This document shows, piece by piece, positions 28,377 through 36,770 of a DNA stretch of 64,000 nucleotides. The notes beneath the pieces were generated by a model, which saw only the letters and a list, made by a program, of their open reading frames with translations, had not been told where the DNA came from and made no database searches. This DNA is from Acidimicrobiales bacterium. Lineage in GTDB: Bacteria > Actinomycetota > Acidimicrobiia > Acidimicrobiales > Poriferisodalaceae. Made by a program: the position numbers and the translations under genes. The stretch lies in the NCBI GenBank assembly GCA_014239555.1, contig JAAZYR010000008.1, forward strand, positions 62,001-126,000. The letters are read 5' to 3'. Each line of letters begins with the position of its first letter. Position 1 is the stretch's first letter.

Positions 28377-28904
28377 ATGAGCTACCAGATCCGAGTTTTG
28401 GGTGACCCGGTCCTTCGTCAAGAAGCCGTCTCAATCGAAAATATTGACGGGCGCATTGTCCAAATGGCCACAGACATGGTGCCAGCCATGTACCAGGCAG
28501 AAGGTATCGGGCTGGCTGCTCCCCAGGTGGGAATCCAAAAACGGCTTTTCGTATACGACATCGGTGAGGGACCGCAGACCCTCATCAATCCTGAGATTAT
28601 CGACTCTGACGGCGAATGGGCATTCGAAGAAGGCTGCTTGTCCGTACCCGGAATGTCTTTTGAAATTGTTCGACCGAAGCAAGTTCATTTAGTCGGCCGA
28701 GACCTAGAAGGCAACGAAATTTCGATAGAAGCCGACGAATTGTTGGCGCGTTTGTTTCAACATGAACTCGACCATCTTGAAGGGGTCTTGCTCGTAGACC
28801 ATTTAGATCGCGATCAGCGCAAAGCCGCTCTCAGTCGTTGGCGTGAGATTCAGTCTCTCAGAGACGATGGTGAGGCAGGTGCTGGCGGGCTTTCGTTACC
28901 GTGA
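28377..28904 (+). CDS. def: Peptide deformylase
   Basis: 175-residue metalloenzyme that removes the formyl group from new proteins. All three motifs are present: GIGLAAPQVG, EGCLSVP and the metal-binding FQHELDHLEG. The ATG at 28377 gives the usual short N-terminus; a GTG at 28368 would add three residues. It overlaps fmt by four bases (GTGA), so the enzyme that adds the formyl group to Met-tRNA and the one that removes it are coupled. Confidence 0.96.
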   Translation: MSYQIRVLGDPVLRQEAVSIENIDGRIVQMATDMVPAMYQAEGIGLAAPQVGIQKRLFVYDIGEGPQTLINPEIIDSDGEWAFEEGCLSVPGMSFEIVRPKQVHLVGRDLEGNEISIEADELLARLFQHELDHLEGVLLVDHLDRDQRKAALSRWREIQSLRDDGEAGAGGLSLP

Positions 28905-29794
28905 CTGAACGGCTACCACCTCCGCCTGAACACCCTCGTTCGGTGGTCTATTTTGGTAGCCCCGCAGATGCAGTCCCTGCCCTGGTTGCTTTGGTGGAAG
29001 CCGGGTTCGAAGTCCCCTTAGTAATAACGATGCCTGACCGCCGCCGAGGTCGAAGGGCGGCACCGTCCCCGACACCTGTCAAAGAAGCAGCGTTAGAACT
29101 GGGAATAGCAGTATCCGATCAAATCTCTGACGCGCTCACGGTAGACGCGGACTGTGGTGTGGTCGTTGCATACGGCGAATTGATTGATACCAAAGTGCTG
29201 TCGCTGCTTCCGATGATTAACGTTCATTTTTCTTTGCTCCCTCGATGGCGCGGGGCAGCACCGGTAGAGCGAGCTTTACTTGCGGGAGACAAAAAAACAG
29301 GTGTCTGCGTCATGGGTCTCGAGCCTGAGCTTGATACCGGTCCTTTGTACCGCCAATGTGAAATGAATATAAACCCAACGGTCACCGCGACGGAACTTCG
29401 AGCTGAGCTGGCGTCTCTCGGAGCACGCGAACTAGTCGCGGCCCTACGAGATGGGCTTCGTGACCCGGTTACTCAAGAGGGCGAGGTGAGCGTCGCTAAG
29501 AAGATCCATCGAGCGGATTTGAAACTCGACTGGACCCGTGCCGCTACAGAGTTGGACCGGGTGGTTCGAGTGGGTGGTGCTTGGACCTTCGCTGGCTCCA
29601 CTGTGCTCAAGGTGCACGAAACGTGTCCCGTTGAGGGAACTGCAATTCCCGGGAAACTAAACGGCGACCTCGTGGGAACGGGAGACGGCTTGTTGCGCTT
29701 GCTCATTGTCCAACCTGAAGGAAAGTCCCGGTTGAAAGCGACAGCGTGGATCAATGGCGCTCGACTCGGACCTGACACGCAGCTAGGAACGTGA
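28901..29794 (+). CDS. fmt: Methionyl-tRNA formyltransferase
   Basis: 297 residues; formylates initiator Met-tRNA with 10-formyl-tetrahydrofolate. The catalytic region NVHFSLLPRWRGAAPVERA and the following LEPELDTGPLY carry the Asn, His and Asp of the formyltransferase site. The C-terminal beta-barrel domain for tRNA binding is present but slightly short. The GTG start overlaps def and the stop overlaps rsmB, so def-fmt-rsmB form one translational unit. Confidence 0.95.
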   Translation: MTERLPPPPEHPRSVVYFGSPADAVPALVALVEAGFEVPLVITMPDRRRGRRAAPSPTPVKEAALELGIAVSDQISDALTVDADCGVVVAYGELIDTKVLSLLPMINVHFSLLPRWRGAAPVERALLAGDKKTGVCVMGLEPELDTGPLYRQCEMNINPTVTATELRAELASLGARELVAALRDGLRDPVTQEGEVSVAKKIHRADLKLDWTRAATELDRVVRVGGAWTFAGSTVLKVHETCPVEGTAIPGKLNGDLVGTGDGLLRLLIVQPEGKSRLKATAWINGARLGPDTQLGT

Positions 29795-30918
29795 AGAAAT
29801 TGAATAGCCGGCAGGTGGCCGTTCAAGTCTTGATCGAGATAGAAAACGGTGCTCGTGCGAACGACAGCCTCGCTTCAAACTTAGCGTCCTCGGGAAGAGA
29901 CCTCAGTAGACGTGATCGCGCGTTTGTCACCGAGTTAGTCCAGGGAACGACTCGTATGCGTCGAGCCATTGACTATGTGGTGCAACCCTTTCTTCAAAGA
30001 AAGCTGGACCCTGATGTTCGCGCAGCGCTGCGCATGGGAACTCATCAGCTGTTACATCTGGGAACTCCTCCCCATGCTGCGGTAAATGACACGGTCGATG
30101 TCGCGCCGCGAAGAGCGAGCGGTTTAGTCAACGCTGTACTTCGCAAGGTCTCCACCGCCAACCCGCAATGGCCCAACGAAGCGGTTCAACATAGCTACCC
30201 AGATTGGATATGGGACCTCTTCATCAACACATGGGGTCAAGATGGAAGAGCATCACTTATTGCTATGAACTCACCTGAGCGGCCTGTCGCTCGGCCCGAT
30301 GGGTATATACAGGGACAGGCATCACGGTGGGTTAGCGACGAGGTCGACGCTGCATCGACCAAAGGGGGCTCCATGGTCGACCTCTGTGCCGCTCCCGGAG
30401 GCAAAACGACCGCTCTTGGGTCGCAGTGGTCATCGCTGTACGCCAACGAAATAGATCCCACGCGGGCGAAGAATTTACAAGAAACGATCAGCCGTCTCCG
30501 GCCGGGAGCTGCCGTCGTAGTAGGCGATGGGACTCGGGCACCGTTCGTTGATAGTTGTGTAGACGCTGTACTTGTGGACGCGCCGTGCAGCGGGCTAGGC
30601 GCTTTAGGGCGACGCAGCGACGCGCGATGGCAAATTTCAGAAAAGGCAATTAGCCGACTGGCTTTGATCCAAGGAGCATTGCTAGGCGAAGCATTTCGAC
30701 TACTTCGCCCCGGAGGCATCTTGAGTTACAGCGTGTGTACCGTAACCCAAGAAGAAACCATCAATGTGCCTAAGGATTTCGAGGCATCGCATCCCGAATT
30801 GGCGAATCTTGCTTTGACAGCACCCCATTGGCGACCGCATCACCAAGGAGGGATTGTTCTCCCTCACGACTACGGGACCGATGGGATGGCCATATTTCAG
30901 TGGAAACGTCAACCATGA
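29791..30918 (+). CDS. rsmB: 16S rRNA (cytosine-967-C5)-methyltransferase
   Basis: 375 residues: an N-terminal NusB-like RNA-binding domain (DRAFVTELVQGTTRMRRAID) and a C-terminal SAM-dependent RsmB/Sun domain. The SAM site is VDLCAAPGGKTTALG. The two working cysteines are in DAPCSGLG and YSVCTVTQEET. The GTG at 29791 overlaps the fmt stop. In mycobacteria rpe and ribD come next, but here an accessory block of hydrolase genes follows instead. Confidence 0.94.
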   Translation: MKKLNSRQVAVQVLIEIENGARANDSLASNLASSGRDLSRRDRAFVTELVQGTTRMRRAIDYVVQPFLQRKLDPDVRAALRMGTHQLLHLGTPPHAAVNDTVDVAPRRASGLVNAVLRKVSTANPQWPNEAVQHSYPDWIWDLFINTWGQDGRASLIAMNSPERPVARPDGYIQGQASRWVSDEVDAASTKGGSMVDLCAAPGGKTTALGSQWSSLYANEIDPTRAKNLQETISRLRPGAAVVVGDGTRAPFVDSCVDAVLVDAPCSGLGALGRRSDARWQISEKAISRLALIQGALLGEAFRLLRPGGILSYSVCTVTQEETINVPKDFEASHPELANLALTAPHWRPHHQGGIVLPHDYGTDGMAIFQWKRQP

Positions 30919-30928
30919 GGAATAAATA

Positions 30929-31507
30929 ATGCGGATTGGTCTAATTTCAGACACACATATACCCGAGGCGGGCCCAGAACTTTGGCCTCAGGCTTACGCC
31001 GCGTTCGACAAATGCGACGCCATCCTCCATGCCGGTGACATTTATGACATTTCAGTAATCGAAAATCTTCATCGGATAGCGCCGACATGGGCGGCAAGGG
31101 GGAACGGTGATGACGGGTCTTCAGGCCGACTCGTTCAGCCTGATCATCCCCAGTTGTCCTCCGCGTGGATTCGCGAATTTGGGGGAGTCAGCGTTGGATT
31201 GACTCACCACATGCCAATACCTGAGTTGCCGACCTACGGAGTTCGAGATGCCATTATTCGCCACTTCGATGGGGCCGACCTCGACGTTGTTGTCTATGGC
31301 GACACCCACGTTGAGCACATCACAACTATCGACAATGTCCTATGCGTGAATCCTGGGTCACCAACGTTTCCGCACAACCTTTCGGTTCAATTAGGCACCG
31401 TTGGCTTTCTCGATATCACCGATGGGAACGTAGAGGCCTCGGTTTGGCGACTCACCGAGGATGACATCGAACCCTTTGACTGGGACACCTGGGGGCGCCC
31501 ATGGTGA
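30929..31507 (+). CDS. YfcE/MJ0936-type metallophosphoesterase
   Basis: 192-residue calcineurin-like phosphoesterase. The metal-ligand motifs appear in order: SDTHIPE, HAGDIYD, RGNGDDG, LTHHMP and GDTHVEH, ending with CVNPGSPTFP. Such enzymes hydrolyse phosphodiesters in vitro; the physiological substrate is unknown. GAGG upstream of the ATG supports the start. The start is ten bases after rsmB, so it may ride on the same transcript. Confidence 0.85.
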   Translation: MRIGLISDTHIPEAGPELWPQAYAAFDKCDAILHAGDIYDISVIENLHRIAPTWAARGNGDDGSSGRLVQPDHPQLSSAWIREFGGVSVGLTHHMPIPELPTYGVRDAIIRHFDGADLDVVVYGDTHVEHITTIDNVLCVNPGSPTFPHNLSVQLGTVGFLDITDGNVEASVWRLTEDDIEPFDWDTWGRPW

Positions 31508-31560
31508 AGGTTGACTAGCGTCGTAGATGTTTCTGTTGTCCTACAAAGGGAAGTAAAGCG

Positions 31561-32562
31561 ATGGACAAGACGGCATGGTTAGCTAGCACCATTGAGGAAC
31601 CGGTGGACGCACTAGAAGAGATTGTCGATCCCCATCATCATTTGTGGGATTTCCCCACTGGGACTTATCTTTTACCCGAGTTACATGAAGACACTGGTTC
31701 TGGTCACAACGTCACCCAGACAGTGTTTGTCGAGTGCGGGGCTGGGTACAAAGATCAAGGACCTGATTATCTTCGGCCGGTAGGCGAAGTGGAGTTTGTG
31801 AACGAACAAGCGAATCTTTCGGCGGAGCAAGACGGAGCGGAAATTGCTGCGATCGTGGGATTCGCTGATCTAACGCGAGGAGAGGCCGTAGCAGAGGTGT
31901 TGGCTGCTCAAGACGCCGCAGGTGGAGGGAGATTTCGGGGCATTCGTCACGCCAACGCATGGGATCTAAGCGACGAGATTCGTGCATCGCACACCAAACC
32001 CCCTCCCGGGTTGTTGGGCCACGACGACTTTCGCGCCGGATTCGCGACACTGGGTCAGATGGGGTTTAGTTTCGACGCATGGATGTTTCATCCTCAGGTA
32101 AAAGAGTTAGTGGAGTTGGTAGCCGCGGTTCCAGACACTCCTGTTGTGCTCGACCACATAGGAGGTCCGTTAGGTATCGGACCATATGAGGGAGCTCGCG
32201 ATGCGGTCCGATCGACGCTGCGCCCCGCTCTTGAAGCACTTGCACAACATGAACATGTCGTAGTCAAAGTCGGGGGAATAGGCATGAGCATTTATGGGGC
32301 TGGTCTCAATCGCCTGCCCGAGGCCCCGACTTCGGAACATGTCGCAAATGTGTGGAGCGAGGACATAAGGCATTGCGTCGACACTTTTGGGCCAGAACGG
32401 TGCATGTTCGAAAGTAACTTCCCTGTAGATAAACAGGGCTGTTCGTACACGGTGCTCTTCAACGCTTTCCAACGGATCGCCGACGAGGCCGGATGGAGCG
32501 CTTCGGAGCGAGGTCAGCTTTTTTCAGGAACGGCTCGCCGTTTTTACCGTATAAACCCTTAG
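31561..32562 (+). CDS. TIM-barrel amidohydrolase (COG3618 type)
   Basis: 333-residue amidohydrolase of the PF04909 superfamily, like lactone and dicarboxylate hydrolases. The metal-binding N-terminal motif VDPHHHLWDFPTGTY, the mid-chain VVLDHIGGPLG and the C-terminal MFESNFPVDKQG with the catalytic Asp are all present. AAGGGAAG about eight bases before the ATG supports the start. The substrate is not identifiable. It lies with a GNAT gene downstream at a five-base gap. Confidence 0.85.
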   Translation: MDKTAWLASTIEEPVDALEEIVDPHHHLWDFPTGTYLLPELHEDTGSGHNVTQTVFVECGAGYKDQGPDYLRPVGEVEFVNEQANLSAEQDGAEIAAIVGFADLTRGEAVAEVLAAQDAAGGGRFRGIRHANAWDLSDEIRASHTKPPPGLLGHDDFRAGFATLGQMGFSFDAWMFHPQVKELVELVAAVPDTPVVLDHIGGPLGIGPYEGARDAVRSTLRPALEALAQHEHVVVKVGGIGMSIYGAGLNRLPEAPTSEHVANVWSEDIRHCVDTFGPERCMFESNFPVDKQGCSYTVLFNAFQRIADEAGWSASERGQLFSGTARRFYRINP

Positions 32563-32566
32563 GGAA

Positions 32567-33142
32567 ATGCCTGCTCCGCGGATAGAGACACCACGGCTCC
32601 TACTTCGCCATTGGTGTCAAGAAGATCGGGAACCTTTCGCTCAAATGAACAGCGACAGCGAGGTGATGAGGTATTTTCCGCAGACCTTAGATCGCGTCCA
32701 GAGCGATCTATTCGCAGAGGTCATACAAATTGGACTCGAAGAACGAGATCACGGTTTATGGGCAGTGGAACTGAGAAATGACAGATCTTTAGAGCCGGCA
32801 CCTTTCATCGGATTTGTGGGCTTATCGGTGCCAACCTGGAATGCTTCGTTCACGCCATGTATCGAGATCGGGTGGAGACTCAATCGCCCATTTTGGGGAC
32901 ATGGATTTGCAACCGAGGCTGCGAAACACGTTCTTCGTTATGGATTTCAGGTATTAAAGCTAGGTGAGGTGCTGTCGTTTACGTCTCTGCCCAACGTTCG
33001 GTCCATGGCGGTAATGGAGCGCCTCGGAATGACACGCGACATAACGGAAGATTTCGATCACCCTAAAGTCGAAACCAATAATGAATTGTGTCGACATGCC
33101 CTTTATCGAATCAGCGATAAGAAATGGGCAAACTCGAATTGA
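32567..33142 (+). CDS. GNAT-family N-acetyltransferase (RimJ/RimL-like)
   Basis: 191-residue acetyltransferase. The opening IETPRLLLRHWCQEDREPF is typical of RimJ/RimL-like GNATs, and the acetyl-CoA-binding region is WRLNRPFWGHGFATEAAKHV. LPNVRSMAVMERLGM is the usual C-terminal helix. The acceptor could be a protein N-terminus or a small amine. It is four bases after the amidohydrolase gene and convergent with the lactonase-like gene. Confidence 0.88.
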   Translation: MPAPRIETPRLLLRHWCQEDREPFAQMNSDSEVMRYFPQTLDRVQSDLFAEVIQIGLEERDHGLWAVELRNDRSLEPAPFIGFVGLSVPTWNASFTPCIEIGWRLNRPFWGHGFATEAAKHVLRYGFQVLKLGEVLSFTSLPNVRSMAVMERLGMTRDITEDFDHPKVETNNELCRHALYRISDKKWANSN

Positions 33143-33153
33143 GTCGCGTCGAC

Positions 33154-33924
33154 CTACGTCAAACCCTTTGAGGAACGATCAAGATCGGCCCACTGTGCCT
33201 CGTCGTGCCCGAATAAAAGCCTGCAACCCTGCTCATCGCGCAAAGCCTTGAGATAACCCATTGAACTCAATTGCATCTCATGATCAAAGCCGAACGGGGG
33301 CAATAACATCTTTTCGAGAACATCTTCCCAGTAGACACAATCGCCGGTCAAGATGACGGGCCCGCTGGCTAAATTTACTCTCAGAGATTGATGACCAGCA
33401 GTGTGGCCTGGAGTTGGCAGACATAAAACTGATCCATCGCCGAAGACGTCATGCTGACCTTCGATTTGCAACACATCGTGCCCTAAATCAAAATCATCTG
33501 GTTTATAGACCTCGTATTCGATCAGCTTCGGATGATGGCCTGATTGCCACTCAGAGCGCTGCACGATGATCTGAGCGTTTGGTACCAGCGCGGTTCCACC
33601 ACAGTGATCAAAATGAAGGTGGCTGAACACGATCTTGTCAACCGAAGAAGGATCTACATCAACAGTTTCGAGTCGGGCTGAGACAACGTCGTTGTTGTCG
33701 AAACGCGATTCGAACTGACGCGCCATCAACGGATATCGTGCGGCGACACCATCAACTAAATCAGTGTGAAGTCCCGTATCGAAAAGAAGCGTTTGTCCAC
33801 TGGGATGCACCACCAACCAGCTAGGAATTGGCAGATCAACGTTGCCGTTGAGACCAGCAACCACGGATGAGGCTGCGGTGGAAAGCCATCCGCATTCGAG
33901 TGGAACTAGTCGCAGTTGAGTCAT
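33154..33924 (-). CDS. Metallo-beta-lactamase-fold hydrolase, N-acyl homoserine lactonase-like
   Basis: 256 residues. The zinc site is complete: SHLHFDHCGG (His102, His104, Asp106, His107), His173 in TPGHTAGHQS, Asp194 in LTGDCVYW and a late His in LLFGHDEAQW. The layout resembles AiiA/AttM quorum-quenching lactonases, but the same fold hydrolyses many esters and lactones, so the substrate is open. It is on the minus strand, after the amidase gene with which it may be co-transcribed. Confidence 0.85.
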   Translation of the reverse strand: MTQLRLVPLECGWLSTAASSVVAGLNGNVDLPIPSWLVVHPSGQTLLFDTGLHTDLVDGVAARYPLMARQFESRFDNNDVVSARLETVDVDPSSVDKIVFSHLHFDHCGGTALVPNAQIIVQRSEWQSGHHPKLIEYEVYKPDDFDLGHDVLQIEGQHDVFGDGSVLCLPTPGHTAGHQSLRVNLASGPVILTGDCVYWEDVLEKMLLPPFGFDHEMQLSSMGYLKALRDEQGCRLLFGHDEAQWADLDRSSKGLT

Positions 33925-33970
33925 CTCAAAACGTTAGCTTCGCTGGAGCCCCAGGTGTCGGCGTTCTTTG

Positions 33971-35386
33971 CTACCTATCTTCTCGCGCCCAGAGTTGGTC
34001 AGTTAATCGGCCGCAACGCCCCTGGATTACTTCCAGTGCGTCGCAGATCGTGTCTTCTCGATAACGCTGACCGACGATTTGGACTGCCGCTGGCCGATCT
34101 TCGACGAGATCCATTGCTATGACTCCGGCGGGCAAGCCTAGATAATTGATCCCCATGGAGTAAGCAGAAGCTTCTAGGAAGTCTTTACAGGCATCGAAGC
34201 TTTGAAGGTCGTAGTCCCAATCGTAAAGACGGTTCATGTAGAACGGTGTAATTACCAGTGGGTGCTCAACCAAAAAGAGATTCCACTCGCGCATCATGCG
34301 AGTGCGGTCCCCGGAGCCCTGGATATATCCATCTAAATCAAGCAGTTCGCCCATTTGAAAGAAATATTCAAAGGTCGTCTGGATATCCGTGCTCCCGTAC
34401 TCGTCAACCTGCGGTTTAAGTGCTGTATTCATTTCGGTAGTTAATGTTCGGAACCAATCTCTGAAAGGTTCCTGAATCGATGGGGTTTTCACTTCGACGA
34501 CACGGTATCCAGCGTCGGTTAACGCCTCGGCGGCTCGATCGATCAGTTCAAGGATTCCATCGTGTATCGGGTACCCACAGGGATCTTTAGTTACGGCCAC
34601 TGAGATCGGTTCGCGGACCTCAGGTCCTCGCCACGGAATAGGTGGACATAGAGGATCTCGCGGGTCCGGTGTAATCATGACTTCGGTGGCAATCGATAAG
34701 TCGCTTGCGTCGCGAGCCATGATGCCTTGCACCGATATCACCTGAGACAAAGGGCTGCGTTCTGCGGGAGCGGTTGAGTTAAATACAGGGACTCGATTGC
34801 TCGTGGGTTTCACTGTTGTGATGCCGTTGGCCAGTGCGGGGTATCTAAGTGACCCACCGATGTCGTTTCCGTGATGTAACGGTCCGAAGCCTGCAGCTGC
34901 GGCAGATCCGCCCCCACCTGAAGATCCGCCTGGAGAGGCGTCTTCGTCCCAAGGGTTAAAGGTGCGTCCCCTCAGCGGGTTCACCGTCGTTCCGCGCATG
35001 GAAAACTCGGGGACGTTTGTGCGCCCAACAATGATTGCACCCGCATGGCGGAGATTGCGGACCAGCGGAGCGTCCTCTGATGCAATCAAATCCGCGAACG
35101 CGGGAACACCATTCGGAGTTGCCTGACCAGCGACGTCAATGTTTTCCTTGATCGTTACAGGTACGCCGTGCAAAGGACCTATTGGAGCTCCATCAGCCAA
35201 AGCAGCGTCGGCTTCGGCGGCAGCCGTCAGCGCCTGCTCAGGAAATTCAACGGTAATCGCATTTAGCTCTGGGTTTTTTTCTGCAATTCGGCCGAGAACT
35301 GCTTCGACAATCTCCGTTGCTGAGAATTCTTTCTTTTGAATTCCATGGACGATTTCTCGCGCACTTAAGCGCCATAACTCGCTCAT
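33971..35386 (-). CDS. Amidase-signature family amidase
   Basis: 471-residue amidase-signature hydrolase. The Ser-Ser-Lys catalytic triad can be placed: Lys80 in VTIKENIDV, Ser155 in PGGSSGGGG and the nucleophile Ser179 in NDIGGSLRYPA. Length and glycine-rich signature are normal. Substrates of such amidases range from fatty amides to aryl amides. It is not GatA-like in context, since no gatB or gatC is nearby. Eight bases separate it from the upstream crotonase gene, so they probably form one operon. Confidence 0.9.
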   Translation of the reverse strand: MSELWRLSAREIVHGIQKKEFSATEIVEAVLGRIAEKNPELNAITVEFPEQALTAAAEADAALADGAPIGPLHGVPVTIKENIDVAGQATPNGVPAFADLIASEDAPLVRNLRHAGAIIVGRTNVPEFSMRGTTVNPLRGRTFNPWDEDASPGGSSGGGGSAAAAGFGPLHHGNDIGGSLRYPALANGITTVKPTSNRVPVFNSTAPAERSPLSQVISVQGIMARDASDLSIATEVMITPDPRDPLCPPIPWRGPEVREPISVAVTKDPCGYPIHDGILELIDRAAEALTDAGYRVVEVKTPSIQEPFRDWFRTLTTEMNTALKPQVDEYGSTDIQTTFEYFFQMGELLDLDGYIQGSGDRTRMMREWNLFLVEHPLVITPFYMNRLYDWDYDLQSFDACKDFLEASAYSMGINYLGLPAGVIAMDLVEDRPAAVQIVGQRYREDTICDALEVIQGRCGRLTDQLWAREDR

Positions 35387-35394
35387 TTTGCCTC

Positions 35395-36240
35395 CTAAAA
35401 TCCATCTCGAAACGGACGATGATTCGGAAATTCGGCATCTCGATTCTCGGTGCTAGCAGTGAAGGCTTCGGCCATGTCGTCAGTATCGAACATGGCTGCA
35501 TTCCAAGTCGCAATATATTCAAGTCCGTCGGCGACGGAATGATCTCGACCGTAGTTAAGTGTTTGTTTGGTTCCCCAGATAGCCATGGGGCTCTTCGATG
35601 CGATTAGGCCAGCTGTTTCAAATACTGCAGTGAGCATCTCGTCGTGATCAGCGTATATTTCGTTTACGAAACCACGTTCTTTGGCCTCAGCTGCGGCCAT
35701 GTTGCGTCCCGTGTAAGCGAGTTCTCGAACGACACCCTCTGGCACCAGCTTTGGCATTCTTTGAAGAGTTCCGACGTCTGCCGTCATGCCGATGTTGATC
35801 TCGTGGATACAGAAGAAGGCGTCCTCGGTTGCGTATCGCAGGTCCGTAGCGGAAACCATATCGATTCCTCCGCCGATGCATGCACCCTGAATAGCAGTCA
35901 AGACAGGAAGGCGACTTTCTTCCAAACAGCTGAATGTACGCTGCAGCTTTAATGCAGTCGAACGAAAAGCTGCTCTTTGACGGCTGCCGTGTTGTGAGTG
36001 TTCTTGTCCGCTCACAATATTGTTTCCGGCGAAAACGCTTAAGTCCATTCCAGAGCAGAAGTGTCTACCTTCCGCAGAAAGGACGATGGCTCTCGCGTCG
36101 CCACCAGCTGATAGCTCATCAATAATCTCTGGCAGTTCTTGCCAAAATTCAGGAATCATCGAGTTTGCGCGCTCGGGCCGAGTCATCCGCACATGCGCTA
36201 CGTGATTACTGGTTTCAACGTTGAAGCAGGTATAAGTCAC
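35395..36240 (-). CDS. Enoyl-CoA hydratase/isomerase, dienoyl-CoA isomerase-like
   Basis: 281-residue crotonase-fold protein. The oxyanion-hole stretches HFCSGMDLS and IQGACIGGGIDMV are present. Residues Asp127, Glu147 (IHEINIG) and Asp155 (TADVGTLQR) fit the catalytic acids of delta3,5-delta2,4-dienoyl-CoA isomerase (ECH1 type), not the two glutamates of a hydratase. This assignment is from motif memory. Such an enzyme helps in beta-oxidation of unsaturated acids with double bonds at odd positions. It is the first gene of the minus-strand group 36240-33154. Confidence 0.85.
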   Translation of the reverse strand: MTYTCFNVETSNHVAHVRMTRPERANSMIPEFWQELPEIIDELSAGGDARAIVLSAEGRHFCSGMDLSVFAGNNIVSGQEHSQHGSRQRAAFRSTALKLQRTFSCLEESRLPVLTAIQGACIGGGIDMVSATDLRYATEDAFFCIHEINIGMTADVGTLQRMPKLVPEGVVRELAYTGRNMAAAEAKERGFVNEIYADHDEMLTAVFETAGLIASKSPMAIWGTKQTLNYGRDHSVADGLEYIATWNAAMFDTDDMAEAFTASTENRDAEFPNHRPFRDGF

Positions 36241-36298
36241 ACAGCGACCCTAGATCGCAGACGGGCATCATGCGACCTCTAGGAAGCTGTGACTTGGG

Positions 36299-36703
36299 TC
36301 AGCCCGACAACACAACGCCCAGCACCAAGGCTGCCAGAGCGGCGAGAAGGGCTAGCCCAGCACTGGCACCTCGTATCGATGCCTTATCGGTGGACTGATG
36401 TAGCCATGCGCCAAACCCGGAAAGTGCTACCAGAAGCATCTTGATTCCCAGCAGCGCATTCCAGCTTGCGGTAGTGCTCGGTAGGGACACCATGTTCCAA
36501 ATTCCGGTGAAGACGGCGAGACCAAAAAATGGCCACGCAATACGCCCGAACGCTCTGGCGATACTCGGTAGTGCTTCAGGGTGCGAACGACGAAGAGCAG
36601 GGACTAAAGCACCAACGACAATTTGTCCTCCAACCCAAACGCAGATAGATAGGACGTGAAGAAATACGCGAACAGTTTCGACGTCGAATGAAACATCGCG
36701 CAT
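36299..36703 (-). CDS. CopD-like four-helix membrane protein
   Basis: 134 residues with four predicted transmembrane segments. The first contains FLHVLSICVWVGGQIVVGAL, resembling the CopD/DUF-type integral membrane family whose histidines may bind heme or copper. The third helix carries GIKMLLVALSGFGAW. No partner copper genes are nearby, so a role in copper handling is only a possibility. It stands alone between an amidohydrolase and the crotonase gene on the same strand. Confidence 0.7.
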   Translation of the reverse strand: MRDVSFDVETVRVFLHVLSICVWVGGQIVVGALVPALRRSHPEALPSIARAFGRIAWPFFGLAVFTGIWNMVSLPSTTASWNALLGIKMLLVALSGFGAWLHQSTDKASIRGASAGLALLAALAALVLGVVLSG

Positions 36704-36770
36704 GATGACCCCTCGTGTTTCACGGGTTCGTGTAGCCCGCGTCTCAGATCCTAGAAGACAGCCCCTCGGA

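Noticed and set aside
33971-35386. Amidase as GatA of the tRNA amidotransferase
   Set aside because: The signature is shared, but no gatB or gatC is adjacent and the neighbours are catabolic hydrolases.
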